Assembly (NCBI GenBank): GCA_934157205.1
Contig: CAKPHJ010000007.1
Coordinates: 1 to 50,082 of the forward strand
From: an uncultured Clostridia bacterium
GTDB taxonomy: Bacteria > Bacillota > Clostridia > TANB77 > CAG-508
DNA length: 50,082 nucleotides
Direction: 5' to 3'
The translations under genes were made by a program, and so were the position numbers. Position 1 is the stretch's first letter. Each line of letters begins with the position of its first letter. The notes below the pieces were generated by a model. The model did not search any database and was not told the origin of the DNA. It worked only from the letters and a program-made list of their open reading frames with translations. Positions 8,909 to 17,507 of this stretch are shown here, in pieces.

Positions 8909-9871
8909 TTATTGATTATTTTCTTTGTTTCCTTCTGGTAATGCATCTGTATAATCTATTACAATTCTTATTCTTGTAATCATTTTTATTGTTCTTACAA
9001 GTTTACTATTTTTAATTCTTTCCCATAAAGAAGGTTTAGTTTCAAAAGTTGTTTCTTGAATATACTCTTGTTTTTCTTGTTCGCTATTTTCAATATTTTC
9101 CACATTTTGTTCATTTGTTTCTTTAACTTCTTGAATCACTTGAACTTTTTCCTGTGCTTTTTTATTTTTCTTAACTTTTTTAACTTTTTCTGCCTTTTCA
9201 ACATTTTCTGCTTTTACCTCTTCTGTTTGTACTTCTGTAACTGTTTCTACTGGTGCAGGAATTGTTTTTAATGCATCTGCTATTTCAATTCCTATAAAGC
9301 TTAATGCTTTTGATCTATCTTCTATTCTTTCCATATCTATTTCAATATGTAAATTTGACTCTAAGTTATTTATTCTAGCATTTAATAGTTTCATTGCATC
9401 TTGATAATTTTGTGATGTTTTACCTTTTGCTTTTCCAACTATAGTTAATGTTTCTATTATATCTTCTGGGAATTCTCCTTCTGCATTTTTTACTTTGTCT
9501 TTCCATTCTTTATCTTTATTTTCTACAGCTTCAACTAATTCTTTTAGTTTTCCTGCTGAAATTATATTTTCTTCTCTTTGTCTTATAAGTTCTTCTATTT
9601 TTTTTGTATTTTCCTCAAATTGGTTTGTTGCAAATTCAACTAATCCATATGCTGCTTTATAAACACTAATAGGAAAGTTTTTCTTCTTTGGATATTCAAT
9701 TAAATATGTTTTTACAGATTCTATTAAATCTTTAAAGTATGTATCCTCTTCAAGTTGTACTATTTGTTTTTTACTTTTTGGATTTATTATTTTATGTATT
9801 TTATCTATATTTGATAATATTTTTTCTTCAGTGATAACCATTCTCACATTTACTATGCCAGATTTAGACAT
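8909..9871 (-). CDS. coiled-coil hypothetical protein with charged linker
   Basis: I do not recognise the family. The 320-residue product has an N-terminal, mostly helical part (residues 1-200) with a probable coiled coil around 75-130 (Glu/Lys-rich, FATNQFEENTKKIEELIRQ), then a low-complexity Glu/Lys/Val segment (about 205-265, with repeated KVKKVKKNKK-type blocks) and a conserved-looking C-terminal segment beginning PSLWERIKNSKLVRTIKMI. There is no signal peptide or membrane span. The product could be a cytoplasmic structural or scaffolding protein, but that is speculation. Start ATG 9871 is preceded by AAAGGAGGTACTTTTGCA-like sequence, a strong site. Terminated by the GC-rich hairpin. Confidence 0.7.
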   Translation of the reverse strand: MSKSGIVNVRMVITEEKILSNIDKIHKIINPKSKKQIVQLEEDTYFKDLIESVKTYLIEYPKKKNFPISVYKAAYGLVEFATNQFEENTKKIEELIRQREENIISAGKLKELVEAVENKDKEWKDKVKNAEGEFPEDIIETLTIVGKAKGKTSQNYQDAMKLLNARINNLESNLHIEIDMERIEDRSKALSFIGIEIADALKTIPAPVETVTEVQTEEVKAENVEKAEKVKKVKKNKKAQEKVQVIQEVKETNEQNVENIENSEQEKQEYIQETTFETKPSLWERIKNSKLVRTIKMITRIRIVIDYTDALPEGNKENNQ

Positions 9872-9935
9872 TGCAAAAGTACCTCCTTTATCTTACGCGT
9901 GTTTACTTTTTACCTTCATTTACAATTATACATTA

Positions 9936-9971
9936 AAAAAACCGAAACGACAAGTGTATTTCGGCTTTTTT
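9936..9971 (-). terminator. Terminator after the acyl-CoA ligase gene
   Basis: Stem AAGCCGAAATA/TTTCGG with flanking A and T runs; on the minus strand it is followed by seven T. Confidence 0.7.
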
Positions 9972-10037
9972 GTTTTAAGTTTTTATTACAAAAGTATTAC
10001 ATTTTTGTAACATTTTATTTCCTTTTTCGACTTTTTT

Positions 10038-11753
10038 CTATTTTACAGTTTTCATTTCTTCAAATCTTTTTATTTTTTGAGTTGTTGTTTTTATTAAATC
10101 TTTTTGTGTTATTGATATATCTCTTATATATTTATAAGCTGGCATTGTTTTATTTACTTTTTTAATTTCTTGCCATATTTTTTCTTTTATTTTTTCTTCA
10201 TCATCTGTTTCATATAATTTTTCCATTATTTCTTTATCATAAACTATTTTGCAACAAATTTTATAATCTCCATCATCTTCTGGTCTTCCATATACGAAAC
10301 TTTCTTTAACGCCTTCAATTTTATTAACAAGTGCTTCTAATTCTTCTGGATATATATTTTTTCCATTTTTTAATACTATTACAAATTTCTTTCTACCACT
10401 TATAAAAATATATCCTTCCTCATCTATTTTAGCTAAATCTCCTGTATGTAACCAACCTTCTTCGTCTATTGTTTCTTTTGTTTTTTCTTCTTCATTGTAA
10501 TATCCTAGCATTATTGTTGGTCCTTTTGCAAGTAATTCTCCTACCCCTTCTTCATTTGCATCTGCTATTTTCACATCAATACTTGGAAATGCTTTTCCTA
10601 TAGATCCAAGTTTTCTGTTTTTATCATCTTCTGCTGCAATAACAGGTGAACTTTCTGTTAGCCCATATCCTTGATACATTGTAAAACCTAATTCATTAAA
10701 ACCTTTTTCTGCTTCTGGATCAAGTGCTGCACCACCAGCAACAAATAATCTTGCTTTTGACCCTAAACTTTCATGAATTTCTTTAAATATTTTTTGTCTT
10801 ATATCTATTCCAAATTTTAATAGAAAATTGCTTATTTTTATTCCTTGTTGTACTTTTTTTAATTTTCCCTGTTTTTCTATTCCTTTCATAACTCTTTTAT
10901 AAATATTTTCAAAAAGAATTGGGACAGATATCATAACTGTTATTGGATATTCTTTTATGTTTTCTGCTATATGTCTTAGTCCGTCACAATATGCTGTAGA
11001 AGCTCCACTTGCTAATGCATATAAAAATCCAACTGTGCATTCAAATGTATGATGAAGTGGTAAAAATGATAAAAATGTATCATTTTCATCTACTTTTATT
11101 ACAGAAGCTATATCAAATAAATTGCTACATATGTTTTTATGTGATAACATTACAGCTTTTGACATTGCAGTTGTTCCAGATGTGAATAACATTATGCTCA
11201 TTTTTTCGTTGTCAATTTTACTTTCTATAAAGCTTTTATTTCCTTCTTTTAGCAATTTTTTCCCATTTTTTATTAATTCTTTTTGTGAAAGAACTCCATT
11301 TTCTTCTTTTTCTAAATCCATTGAAATAAAATATTTTATTTTTGTTTTTCCTTCTTCTTTTATTTTATTCATTATTTCATTATATTTGCTAGAATAAAAT
11401 ATTGCTTCAACTTCTGATCTTTGAATTAAGCTTTCAATTTCATTATTTGGAAGTGCTCTATCTAATGGAACTATTACACCTGTTCCATTTACTACAGCAA
11501 GATATACCATTCCCCATTCATACCTATTTTCTGAAATAACCGCAATTCTTTTTTCTTTAAGTCCCATGTTTATTAGTGCTGTACCTAAACTATTAACTTC
11601 GTTTCTGAATTGTTCATGAGTTATTTCTCTATATTTTCCTGGTATATCTGTTTTATATATGTATGCTGGTCTTTTTCCAAATTTTTCTCCAGTTTTGCTC
11701 AACATTTCTTTTAAGTTCTCATATTTTTCTACTTTATATATTGGATTTCTCAT
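10038..11753 (-). CDS. AMP-dependent acyl-CoA synthetase (long-chain fatty acid ligase family)
   Basis: A 571-residue ANL-superfamily adenylating enzyme. The phosphate-binding loop LFTSGTTAMSKA is at residues 189-200, the adenine-binding motif YQGYGLTESSP is in the middle, and the hinge and C-terminal motifs GWLHTGDLAKIDEEGYIFISGRKK are intact in order. It would activate a fatty or related carboxylic acid to acyl-AMP and then acyl-CoA. It lies 17 bases downstream of a TetR regulator on the same strand, an arrangement typical of fatty-acid-responsive control. The exact substrate cannot be read from sequence. Start ATG with GAAGGGAAACGAAT upstream. Confidence 0.88.
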   Translation of the reverse strand: MRNPIYKVEKYENLKEMLSKTGEKFGKRPAYIYKTDIPGKYREITHEQFRNEVNSLGTALINMGLKEKRIAVISENRYEWGMVYLAVVNGTGVIVPLDRALPNNEIESLIQRSEVEAIFYSSKYNEIMNKIKEEGKTKIKYFISMDLEKEENGVLSQKELIKNGKKLLKEGNKSFIESKIDNEKMSIMLFTSGTTAMSKAVMLSHKNICSNLFDIASVIKVDENDTFLSFLPLHHTFECTVGFLYALASGASTAYCDGLRHIAENIKEYPITVMISVPILFENIYKRVMKGIEKQGKLKKVQQGIKISNFLLKFGIDIRQKIFKEIHESLGSKARLFVAGGAALDPEAEKGFNELGFTMYQGYGLTESSPVIAAEDDKNRKLGSIGKAFPSIDVKIADANEEGVGELLAKGPTIMLGYYNEEEKTKETIDEEGWLHTGDLAKIDEEGYIFISGRKKFVIVLKNGKNIYPEELEALVNKIEGVKESFVYGRPEDDGDYKICCKIVYDKEIMEKLYETDDEEKIKEKIWQEIKKVNKTMPAYKYIRDISITQKDLIKTTTQKIKRFEEMKTVK

Positions 11754-11770
11754 ATTCGTTTCCCTTCTTT

Positions 11771-12337
11771 TTAGCTTTTAAGCCCTTCTATTACTGTACT
11801 TTCAAATTCTTTATATAGTTTCATTGTGTCAATTTCAGCATTATTTCTAATTTTATAAACTAAACTTGAACAAATAAGGCCATATATTTCTGATGCAATA
11901 GCTTGTGGATTTCCTTTTTTTATTTGACCTTTTTTTATTCCTTCTTCAACTATTTGTTCTATTTTTTTTATATATTCTAATATGTGTTTTTTACATTTTT
12001 GATTTCTTGCTTCATTTCCCCAAAATTGACTTAATAATATTGTTATTAAATCTTCATATTTTACAACTATTTTTATTTGAATTAGTACTATTGCTTTTAT
12101 TTTATCTATATAATTTGAAAATTTAGCTGTTTTTATATCAATACTATTTTGTAATAATTTTATTCCTTCTTCTACTAAGAAATTAAAAATTTCTTCTTTA
12201 CTTGAAAAATGATAGTATAATGTACCTTTTGCCACTCCAACTGTAGCGGTTATTTCTTCTATACTTGTAGCATCATACCCTTTTTCTGCAAATAATTTCA
12301 TTGAAGTTTCAAATATTTTCCTTTTGGTTTTATTCAT
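11771..12337 (-). CDS. TetR/AcrR-family transcriptional regulator
   Basis: A 188-residue regulator. The N-terminal helix-turn-helix is at about residues 24-47 (TSIEEITATVGVAKGTLYYHF), a textbook TetR signature; the C-terminal ligand domain is all helical. It is the first gene of a two-gene unit with the acyl-CoA ligase, so it probably represses its own operon and senses an acyl-CoA or fatty acid. This is inferred from context. Start ATG 12337 with GAAAGGAAAATAGAAT upstream. Confidence 0.88.
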   Translation of the reverse strand: MNKTKRKIFETSMKLFAEKGYDATSIEEITATVGVAKGTLYYHFSSKEEIFNFLVEEGIKLLQNSIDIKTAKFSNYIDKIKAIVLIQIKIVVKYEDLITILLSQFWGNEARNQKCKKHILEYIKKIEQIVEEGIKKGQIKKGNPQAIASEIYGLICSSLVYKIRNNAEIDTMKLYKEFESTVIEGLKS

Positions 12338-12503
12338 ATTCTATTTTCCTTTCATTATTATGCTTATTATATATTTATTAATGCATTTTTGCAATACCTT
12401 TTTTCCTTTTTGAACTTTTGGTCAAAAATACCTTTACTTTTTTTATAAACTAATATAAAATACCATTAAATTGGATATACTAAGAAAAATTTGGAGGAAA
12501 CTA

Positions 12504-14891
12504 ATGAAAAGCAAAAATGAATTAAATTATAAAAATTTAAAATTATCTTTTAATACAAATTTATTGAACTTCGACACAACAGCTGAATTAAGTCCACTAC
12601 AATCTGGAATTGGTCAAGAACGTGGAATAAAAGCACTTGAATTTGGCTTACAAGTCGATGTTAAAGGAAATAATTTATATCTAGAAGGTCCTAGTGGTGT
12701 TGGTAAAACATCTTATACAAAAAATTATCTAAAAAAAATAGCCAAAAAGAAAAAAGTTCCATCAGATTGGTGTTATATATATAACTTTGAAAATCCAAAC
12801 CAACCTATTGCAGTTGAATTACCTGCTGGTCAAGGAAAAGAATTTAAAAATTCAATGGATGGCTTCATTAAAGAAATAAGAAAAGATATAAAACAAACAT
12901 TTAACAATGATGAGTTTGAAAAAGAAAAAGCCTTAATAAAACAAGAATTTGAAGAAAAACGTACAGCCCTTCTTGATAAGCTAAATCAAAATGCATCTAA
13001 ATACAATTTTCAAGTAAAAGCTGCTCAAAATGGAATTTATATGATGCCTGTAGTAAATGGTAAAACAATTGAAGAAGAAGAATTTGAAAAATTAGATGAA
13101 AATACAAAAAACGAATATGAACAAAAATCGGTATTAGTTCAAGAACAAATTATGAATGCAATTGGAAAAATAAAAGAAATAGAACGTGAATCAGACAAAA
13201 AAATATCAGAATGGCAATCTAACATTGCATTACTTACAGTAAATGTTCATATAAATTTTCTAAAGTCAAAATATAAAAGAAATAAAAAAATAAATAAATT
13301 TTTAAATGATGTAAAGCAAGACGTTTTAAAAAATATTTCTTCTTTTCTAGAAGATGAACCTACAAAACAGCCAAATACCCCACAACAAGTACCACCATCT
13401 AAAAAACAAGACCCAAGTTTAAATTATAGAGTAAATCTTTTTGTAGACAATTCAAACACTGAGGGTGCTCCTATAATTATGGATTCTAACTATTCTTATC
13501 ATAACATTTTCGGTTCTTTAGAATACGAAAACTACTATGGTGCCTTAAAAACAGATCATACAATGTTAAAACCAGGTCTTATGCAATTAGCAAATGGTGG
13601 ATATATAATCTTTCAAGCAAAAGATTTACTTTCAAACCCAGTTTGTTATGATTCATTAAAAAAAGCTTTAAGAGTAAAGGAATTAAGTATAGAAAACACT
13701 ACAGACCAACGTTCTTCTATGGTTCTAGTATCTTTGAAACCTGAACCAATACCTTTAAACTTAAAAGTAATTTTAATTGGAAATAGTAGTATTTATCAAA
13801 CTTTGCTTGCTATGGATTCTGACTTTAAAAAATTATTTAAAATAAAAGTTGAATTTGAAGATGATGCTCTTCTTACTGAAGAAAACGCTAATAAATTAGC
13901 TCAAATAATTCATGGATACTGTGAACAAGAACATTTACCTCATTTAGACAAATCTGCAATTGGACGTTTAATTGAATATGGTTCAAAATTAGCTGGAAGT
14001 CATAAAAAAGTATCTACACGATTTGATAATTTAATGCAAATTGTCGCAGAAGCTGCAACATGGGCTAAATTGTCACATTCAAAAGTTGTAACTGAAAAAT
14101 TTATTAACAAAGCTTTAGAAGAACGTATTGAAAGAGTAAAAAAATATGATACAAAATACATGGAAATGATAGAAGAAAATTCACTTTTAATTAACACTTC
14201 TGGATATGAAGTAGGAGAATTAAATGGTTTAACAGTTATGACTATTGGAGATTATAGCTTTGGAAAACCCGCTAAAATTACTGTTAATACTTATACTGGT
14301 AAAAGTGGCATTGTTAACATTGAAAGAGAAGTTGAAATTTCAGGTCCTTCTCATTCTAAAGGTGTATTAATTTTAACAGGTTATCTGGGTGAAATGTTTG
14401 CACAAGACATGCCTTTATGTTTAACTGCAAGTATATGTTTTGAACAATTATATAATGGTGTTGATGGTGACAGTGCTTCAAGTACTGAATTATATGGATT
14501 ATTATCAAGCCTTTCTGGAATACCTATAAATCAATCTATTGCAGTTACAGGATCTGTTAATCAAAAAGGTCAAATTCAGCCTATTGGCGGTGTTAATGAA
14601 AAAATTGAAGGATTTTTCCAAATATGTAAGATGAGAGGACTTGATGGTTCTCATGGTGTAATGATTCCTGTACAAAATATAGATAATTTACAACTATCTG
14701 ATGAAATAATTGAAGCTGTAAAAAATAAACAATTTCATGTTTATGCTGTATCTACAATTGAAGAAGGAATTGAAGTTTTAACAGGCGTTCCAGCTGGCAA
14801 AAAAGATAAAAATGGACATTTCCCTGCTGGTACAATAAACCATTTAGTATATGAAAAATTAAAAAAATATTCCCAAATAGGAAATAAATAA
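12504..14891 (+). CDS. Lon-type ATP-dependent protease (AAA domain with S16 peptidase, LonB/LonC-like)
   Basis: A 795-residue AAA protease lacking the Lon N-terminal substrate domain. Walker A GPSGVGKT is at residues 62-69, a helical/coiled-coil insertion follows (about 130-300), the AAA core continues with an RFDNL sensor segment, and the C-terminal S16 peptidase domain has catalytic Ser657 (GVDGDSASS) and Lys700 (GGVNEKIEGF). This architecture matches Lon-like proteases with an AAA_32 domain found in clostridia. No membrane segment is evident, so a soluble form is likely. Start ATG 12504 has TTTGGAGGAAACTA before it; the upstream in-frame ATG at 12471 would include that site. Single-gene unit ended by a hairpin. 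Confidence 0.88.
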   Translation: MKSKNELNYKNLKLSFNTNLLNFDTTAELSPLQSGIGQERGIKALEFGLQVDVKGNNLYLEGPSGVGKTSYTKNYLKKIAKKKKVPSDWCYIYNFENPNQPIAVELPAGQGKEFKNSMDGFIKEIRKDIKQTFNNDEFEKEKALIKQEFEEKRTALLDKLNQNASKYNFQVKAAQNGIYMMPVVNGKTIEEEEFEKLDENTKNEYEQKSVLVQEQIMNAIGKIKEIERESDKKISEWQSNIALLTVNVHINFLKSKYKRNKKINKFLNDVKQDVLKNISSFLEDEPTKQPNTPQQVPPSKKQDPSLNYRVNLFVDNSNTEGAPIIMDSNYSYHNIFGSLEYENYYGALKTDHTMLKPGLMQLANGGYIIFQAKDLLSNPVCYDSLKKALRVKELSIENTTDQRSSMVLVSLKPEPIPLNLKVILIGNSSIYQTLLAMDSDFKKLFKIKVEFEDDALLTEENANKLAQIIHGYCEQEHLPHLDKSAIGRLIEYGSKLAGSHKKVSTRFDNLMQIVAEAATWAKLSHSKVVTEKFINKALEERIERVKKYDTKYMEMIEENSLLINTSGYEVGELNGLTVMTIGDYSFGKPAKITVNTYTGKSGIVNIEREVEISGPSHSKGVLILTGYLGEMFAQDMPLCLTASICFEQLYNGVDGDSASSTELYGLLSSLSGIPINQSIAVTGSVNQKGQIQPIGGVNEKIEGFFQICKMRGLDGSHGVMIPVQNIDNLQLSDEIIEAVKNKQFHVYAVSTIEEGIEVLTGVPAGKKDKNGHFPAGTINHLVYEKLKKYSQIGNK

Positions 14892-14896
14892 TAATA

Positions 14897-14941
14897 GTGG
14901 GCTGAACTCTATATTTTTAATTATTGTAGAGTTCAACCCAC
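14897..14941 (+). terminator. Terminator after the Lon-type protease
   Basis: Stem GTGGGCTGAACTCTA/TAGAGTTCAACCCAC around an AT-rich loop, followed by a T-rich stretch. Confidence 0.7.
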
Positions 14942-15004
14942 ATTTAATTGTTTATTTGCAAAATTTTCATAGCTAATTTCTACACATTGTTGTAGCTATT
15001 TATT

Positions 15005-15391
15005 CTAAAAAATATTTTGTAAATTAAATGCATATTTATCTTCTATATGTTTCAAAATAAATTCACACTTGTCTAACTCATTTACCGCTTCCACATTTTC
15101 ATTTGTTTCTATATAACTATTTAATGATGTCAAATCATTTTCCACTTTCTCAAGTTCATCATGTTCAATAAAATATGCAAGTTTGTCATGACTATCTTTC
15201 CATGTTTTGTAGATATCACTAATTTTTTCTTTTGCAATTTCATTATTATCATCTTTTATAATTTCTTCTCTTAATCCTATTAATTCATTTGACAATTTAT
15301 TTATAACATTTTTTGTATAATTTTGTGTAAAATAATTTCCAAATAATATAGAAATTATAATCACCAAACATATCATACTTTCCTTTAACAA
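15005..15391 (-). CDS. DUF4363-family membrane-anchored protein
   Basis: A 128-residue protein with one N-terminal hydrophobic segment (about residues 5-22) and an extracytoplasmic helical domain. The pattern (KLSNELIGLREEI, then WKDSHDKLAYFIEHDELEKVE) is that of the DUF4363 family. It sits 13 bases downstream of a DUF421 gene, a pairing common in spore-forming clostridia; the function of both is unknown. The start is uncertain: TTG 15391 follows GAGGG at good spacing, while an in-frame ATG five codons later follows AAAGGAAAGT. Confidence 0.75.
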   Translation of the reverse strand: MLKESMICLVIIISILFGNYFTQNYTKNVINKLSNELIGLREEIIKDDNNEIAKEKISDIYKTWKDSHDKLAYFIEHDELEKVENDLTSLNSYIETNENVEAVNELDKCEFILKHIEDKYAFNLQNIF

Positions 15392-15404
15392 AATTATCCC
15401 TCAC

Positions 15405-16079
15405 TTATTTACTTTCTTTTTTTTGACAAAAAATTTGTCCTTTTCCATCTAAAGTAACTACCAATGCTTCTTCTGGTCTTATATTAAATTTTTCTATTTG
15501 TTTTTTTAACCATGCATAGTTTTTTCCTAATATTTTCAAATTATTTTCCATAATTTTACCATCTATAACTAAATCATATGGAATTCCTTCATAATCTGGT
15601 TCTATGTTAAAATCTTCTGGTATTGTATTTCTTTTATTTGGTTTTTGTATTACAGTTACTTCTCCACTTGTTTCTAATATTGCATATTCAACATCACCTA
15701 AATTCACAATATCTTTTCCTCTTAACCTTTCTTGTAATTCATTAATTGTAAATCTTTCCTTACGTAATGCCTTTTCATCTATTTTTCCTCTATATATTAA
15801 TATAGATGGCTTTCCACATATTACTTCTCTTCCTTTTAAACTTTTTAAATTAATAACAGAAATTAAAAGATGCATTACTAAAAGTCCCAATATTGGAATA
15901 ATTCCATTAAAAATAGGAATACCTATTTCTGTCATTGGAATTGAAGCCAAATCTGCAATCATTATAGATATAGCAAGTTCAAACGGCTGTAATTGTCCAA
16001 TTTCTCTCTTCCCCATTAGTCTCATAACTACTAATACAATTATATATAAAATAATAGCTCTAATAAATGTTATAAGCAT
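15405..16079 (-). CDS. DUF421-family (YetF-type) membrane protein
   Basis: A 224-residue protein with three N-terminal membrane segments (within residues 1-80) holding the family motif VVMRLMGKREIGQLQPFEL, followed by two cytoplasmic alpha/beta repeats (LNARKER-type segment around KALRKERFTINELQERLR, then FNIRPEEALVVTLDGKG). The family is widespread in Bacilli and Clostridia without established biochemistry; some members are linked to spores. First gene of a unit with the DUF4363 protein. Start ATG 16079 with AAGGAGAAAGAT upstream. Confidence 0.85.
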   Translation of the reverse strand: MLITFIRAIILYIIVLVVMRLMGKREIGQLQPFELAISIMIADLASIPMTEIGIPIFNGIIPILGLLVMHLLISVINLKSLKGREVICGKPSILIYRGKIDEKALRKERFTINELQERLRGKDIVNLGDVEYAILETSGEVTVIQKPNKRNTIPEDFNIEPDYEGIPYDLVIDGKIMENNLKILGKNYAWLKKQIEKFNIRPEEALVVTLDGKGQIFCQKKESK

Positions 16080-16225
16080 ATCTTTCTCCTTATTAAAAAT
16101 TTATAATTTTATTTTTTACAATATTTAACTTTTTATACAATTTTTTTATTATAAATAAAAGAATAAAAAAAATTTTTTTGTAAATAATATTTTTAGAGCT
16201 TAACAAAGCAACACTAGAAAATTAT

Positions 16226-16248
16226 AAATTTCCTAGTATATAAAAAAA
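16226..16248. repeat. 23-bp repeat, copy 1
   Basis: Identical over 23 bases to 30481-30503 (core TTTCCTAGTATATAAAA). Here it forms the right arm of a small CTAG-containing inverted repeat in the leader of the holin-like gene. Confidence 0.6.
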
Positions 16249-16295
16249 TAAGGCTAAACAAAATTATTAACTAAAAGACTAAGGAGGTTAGACCT

Positions 16296-16670
16296 ATGTC
16301 AGAAGCTCAAGGAAATAATGCTAAACAAGGTGCTTCTACTGCTTGGCAAATTATAGGAAGATTAGTAGCAGCTGCTGTTGTTTTAGCAATTACTGCATTC
16401 TTTACACCAGGATTTACAATAAATAGTTTTTGGACATTAGTAATTTCTGCTATTGTTTTAACAATAATAGATTATCTAGTAACTAAATTTACTGGTTTAC
16501 ATGCCAGTCCATTTGGTAAAGGATTTGTTGGATTTGCACTAGCAGCAATTGTTTTATATTTAACACAATTTTTTGTAGCTGGATATTCTATTTCATGGAT
16601 TTCTGCTATAATTGGTGCTTTAATTTATGGGGTTGTAGACTATTTTATTCCTGGAAATCAACAAATGTAG
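16296..16670 (+). CDS. small four-helix membrane protein, holin superfamily IV-like
   Basis: A 124-residue hydrophobic protein with four predicted membrane segments (about residues 20-40, 44-63, 70-93 and 98-116), a polar N-terminus and a short polar C-terminus. The Gly-rich, evenly spaced helices (ITAFFTPGFTINSFWTLVISA; GFVGFALAAIVLYLTQFFVAG) resemble proteins annotated as phage holin family IV, but no phage genes are nearby, so it is more likely a host membrane protein, possibly sporulation-linked. Start ATG 16296 is preceded by a strong AAGGAGGTTAGACCT site. A repeated sequence lies upstream at 16226-16248. Confidence 0.7.
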   Translation: MSEAQGNNAKQGASTAWQIIGRLVAAAVVLAITAFFTPGFTINSFWTLVISAIVLTIIDYLVTKFTGLHASPFGKGFVGFALAAIVLYLTQFFVAGYSISWISAIIGALIYGVVDYFIPGNQQM

Positions 16671-16746
16671 TATTTACGATTAATTTATTTCAATCTACAG
16701 ATAATTTGGAACAAAAAAGAAAATTTCAAAATTGTTTTTAATCTGT

Positions 16747-16793
16747 AAAAAGAAATCTATTTATCTTTTATATTGATAAATAGATTTCTTTTT
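16747..16793. terminator. Strong bidirectional terminator
   Basis: Near-perfect stem AAAAGAAATCTATTTATC with its complement, ending in six or more T on each strand, between the convergent holin-like and hexapeptide-repeat genes. Confidence 0.75.
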
Positions 16794-16822
16794 TATATAC
16801 TTACTATCATTTTGTTTTATTA

Positions 16823-17491
16823 TTATTCACTTTTTAAAACTATTTCATTTTGATTTTTATATATACTTGCCTTTGGTATAACTCCTCTTACTGATGATAA
16901 TGGATATATATTTGTTTTTTTACCAATTACTGTTCCTGGATTTAAAACAGAACCACAACCAACTTCTACTTCATCACCAAGCATTGCTCCTATTTTTTTT
17001 ATTCCTGTTTCTATTTTTTCATTACCATTTTTTATAATTACTAATTTTTTGTCAGATCTTACATTTGACAAAATTGAACCAGCACCCATATGAGCTTTAT
17101 ACCCTAAAATAGAGTCTCCTACATAATTGTAATGTGGTACTTGAACATTATTAAATAAAATAGCATTTTTAAGTTCTGTAGAATTACCAACTACTACATT
17201 GTTTCCAATTATAACTTTTCCTCTAATAAATGCACAATGTCTTATTTCCGTATTTTCACCAATTATTGCTGGACCATTTATATAAGCTGTTTTTGCAACT
17301 TTAGCTGTTTTTGCTATCCATATGTTTTCTTCAACTTTGTTATATTTAGAAGAATCTAATTTATTTCCTAGTTCTATAATAAATTCTTCAATATGTGGTA
17401 AAACCTCCCATGGATATACATATTTTTCTAATAAATTTTTAGCTATTGTTTCTTCTAAATTATATAAATTACAAATTTTACATTCTTCCAT
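16823..17491 (-). CDS. left-handed beta-helix (hexapeptide) nucleotidyl/acyltransferase-like protein
   Basis: A 222-residue protein dominated by hexapeptide repeats (about residues 65-205: AKTAYINGPAIIGENTEI, VIIGNNVVVGNSTELKN, VEVGCGSVLNPGTVIGKK), as in the C-terminal domain of GlmU and sugar-nucleotide acyltransferases. It has no N-terminal nucleotidyltransferase domain; a separate UDP-sugar pyrophosphorylase gene lies 16 bases upstream on the same strand. Together they look like a split, GlmU-like pair, but whether this one acetylates glucosamine-1-phosphate is not shown. Start ATG with AAAGGAGCAAAAAATAG upstream. Confidence 0.78.
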   Translation of the reverse strand: MEECKICNLYNLEETIAKNLLEKYVYPWEVLPHIEEFIIELGNKLDSSKYNKVEENIWIAKTAKVAKTAYINGPAIIGENTEIRHCAFIRGKVIIGNNVVVGNSTELKNAILFNNVQVPHYNYVGDSILGYKAHMGAGSILSNVRSDKKLVIIKNGNEKIETGIKKIGAMLGDEVEVGCGSVLNPGTVIGKKTNIYPLSSVRGVIPKASIYKNQNEIVLKSE

Positions 17492-17507
17492 CTATTTTTT
17501 GCTCCTT

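Noticed and set aside
16296..16670. Prophage remnant suggested by the holin-like protein
   Set aside because: No lysin, integrase, terminase or attachment repeats are nearby; the protein fits a widespread host membrane family.
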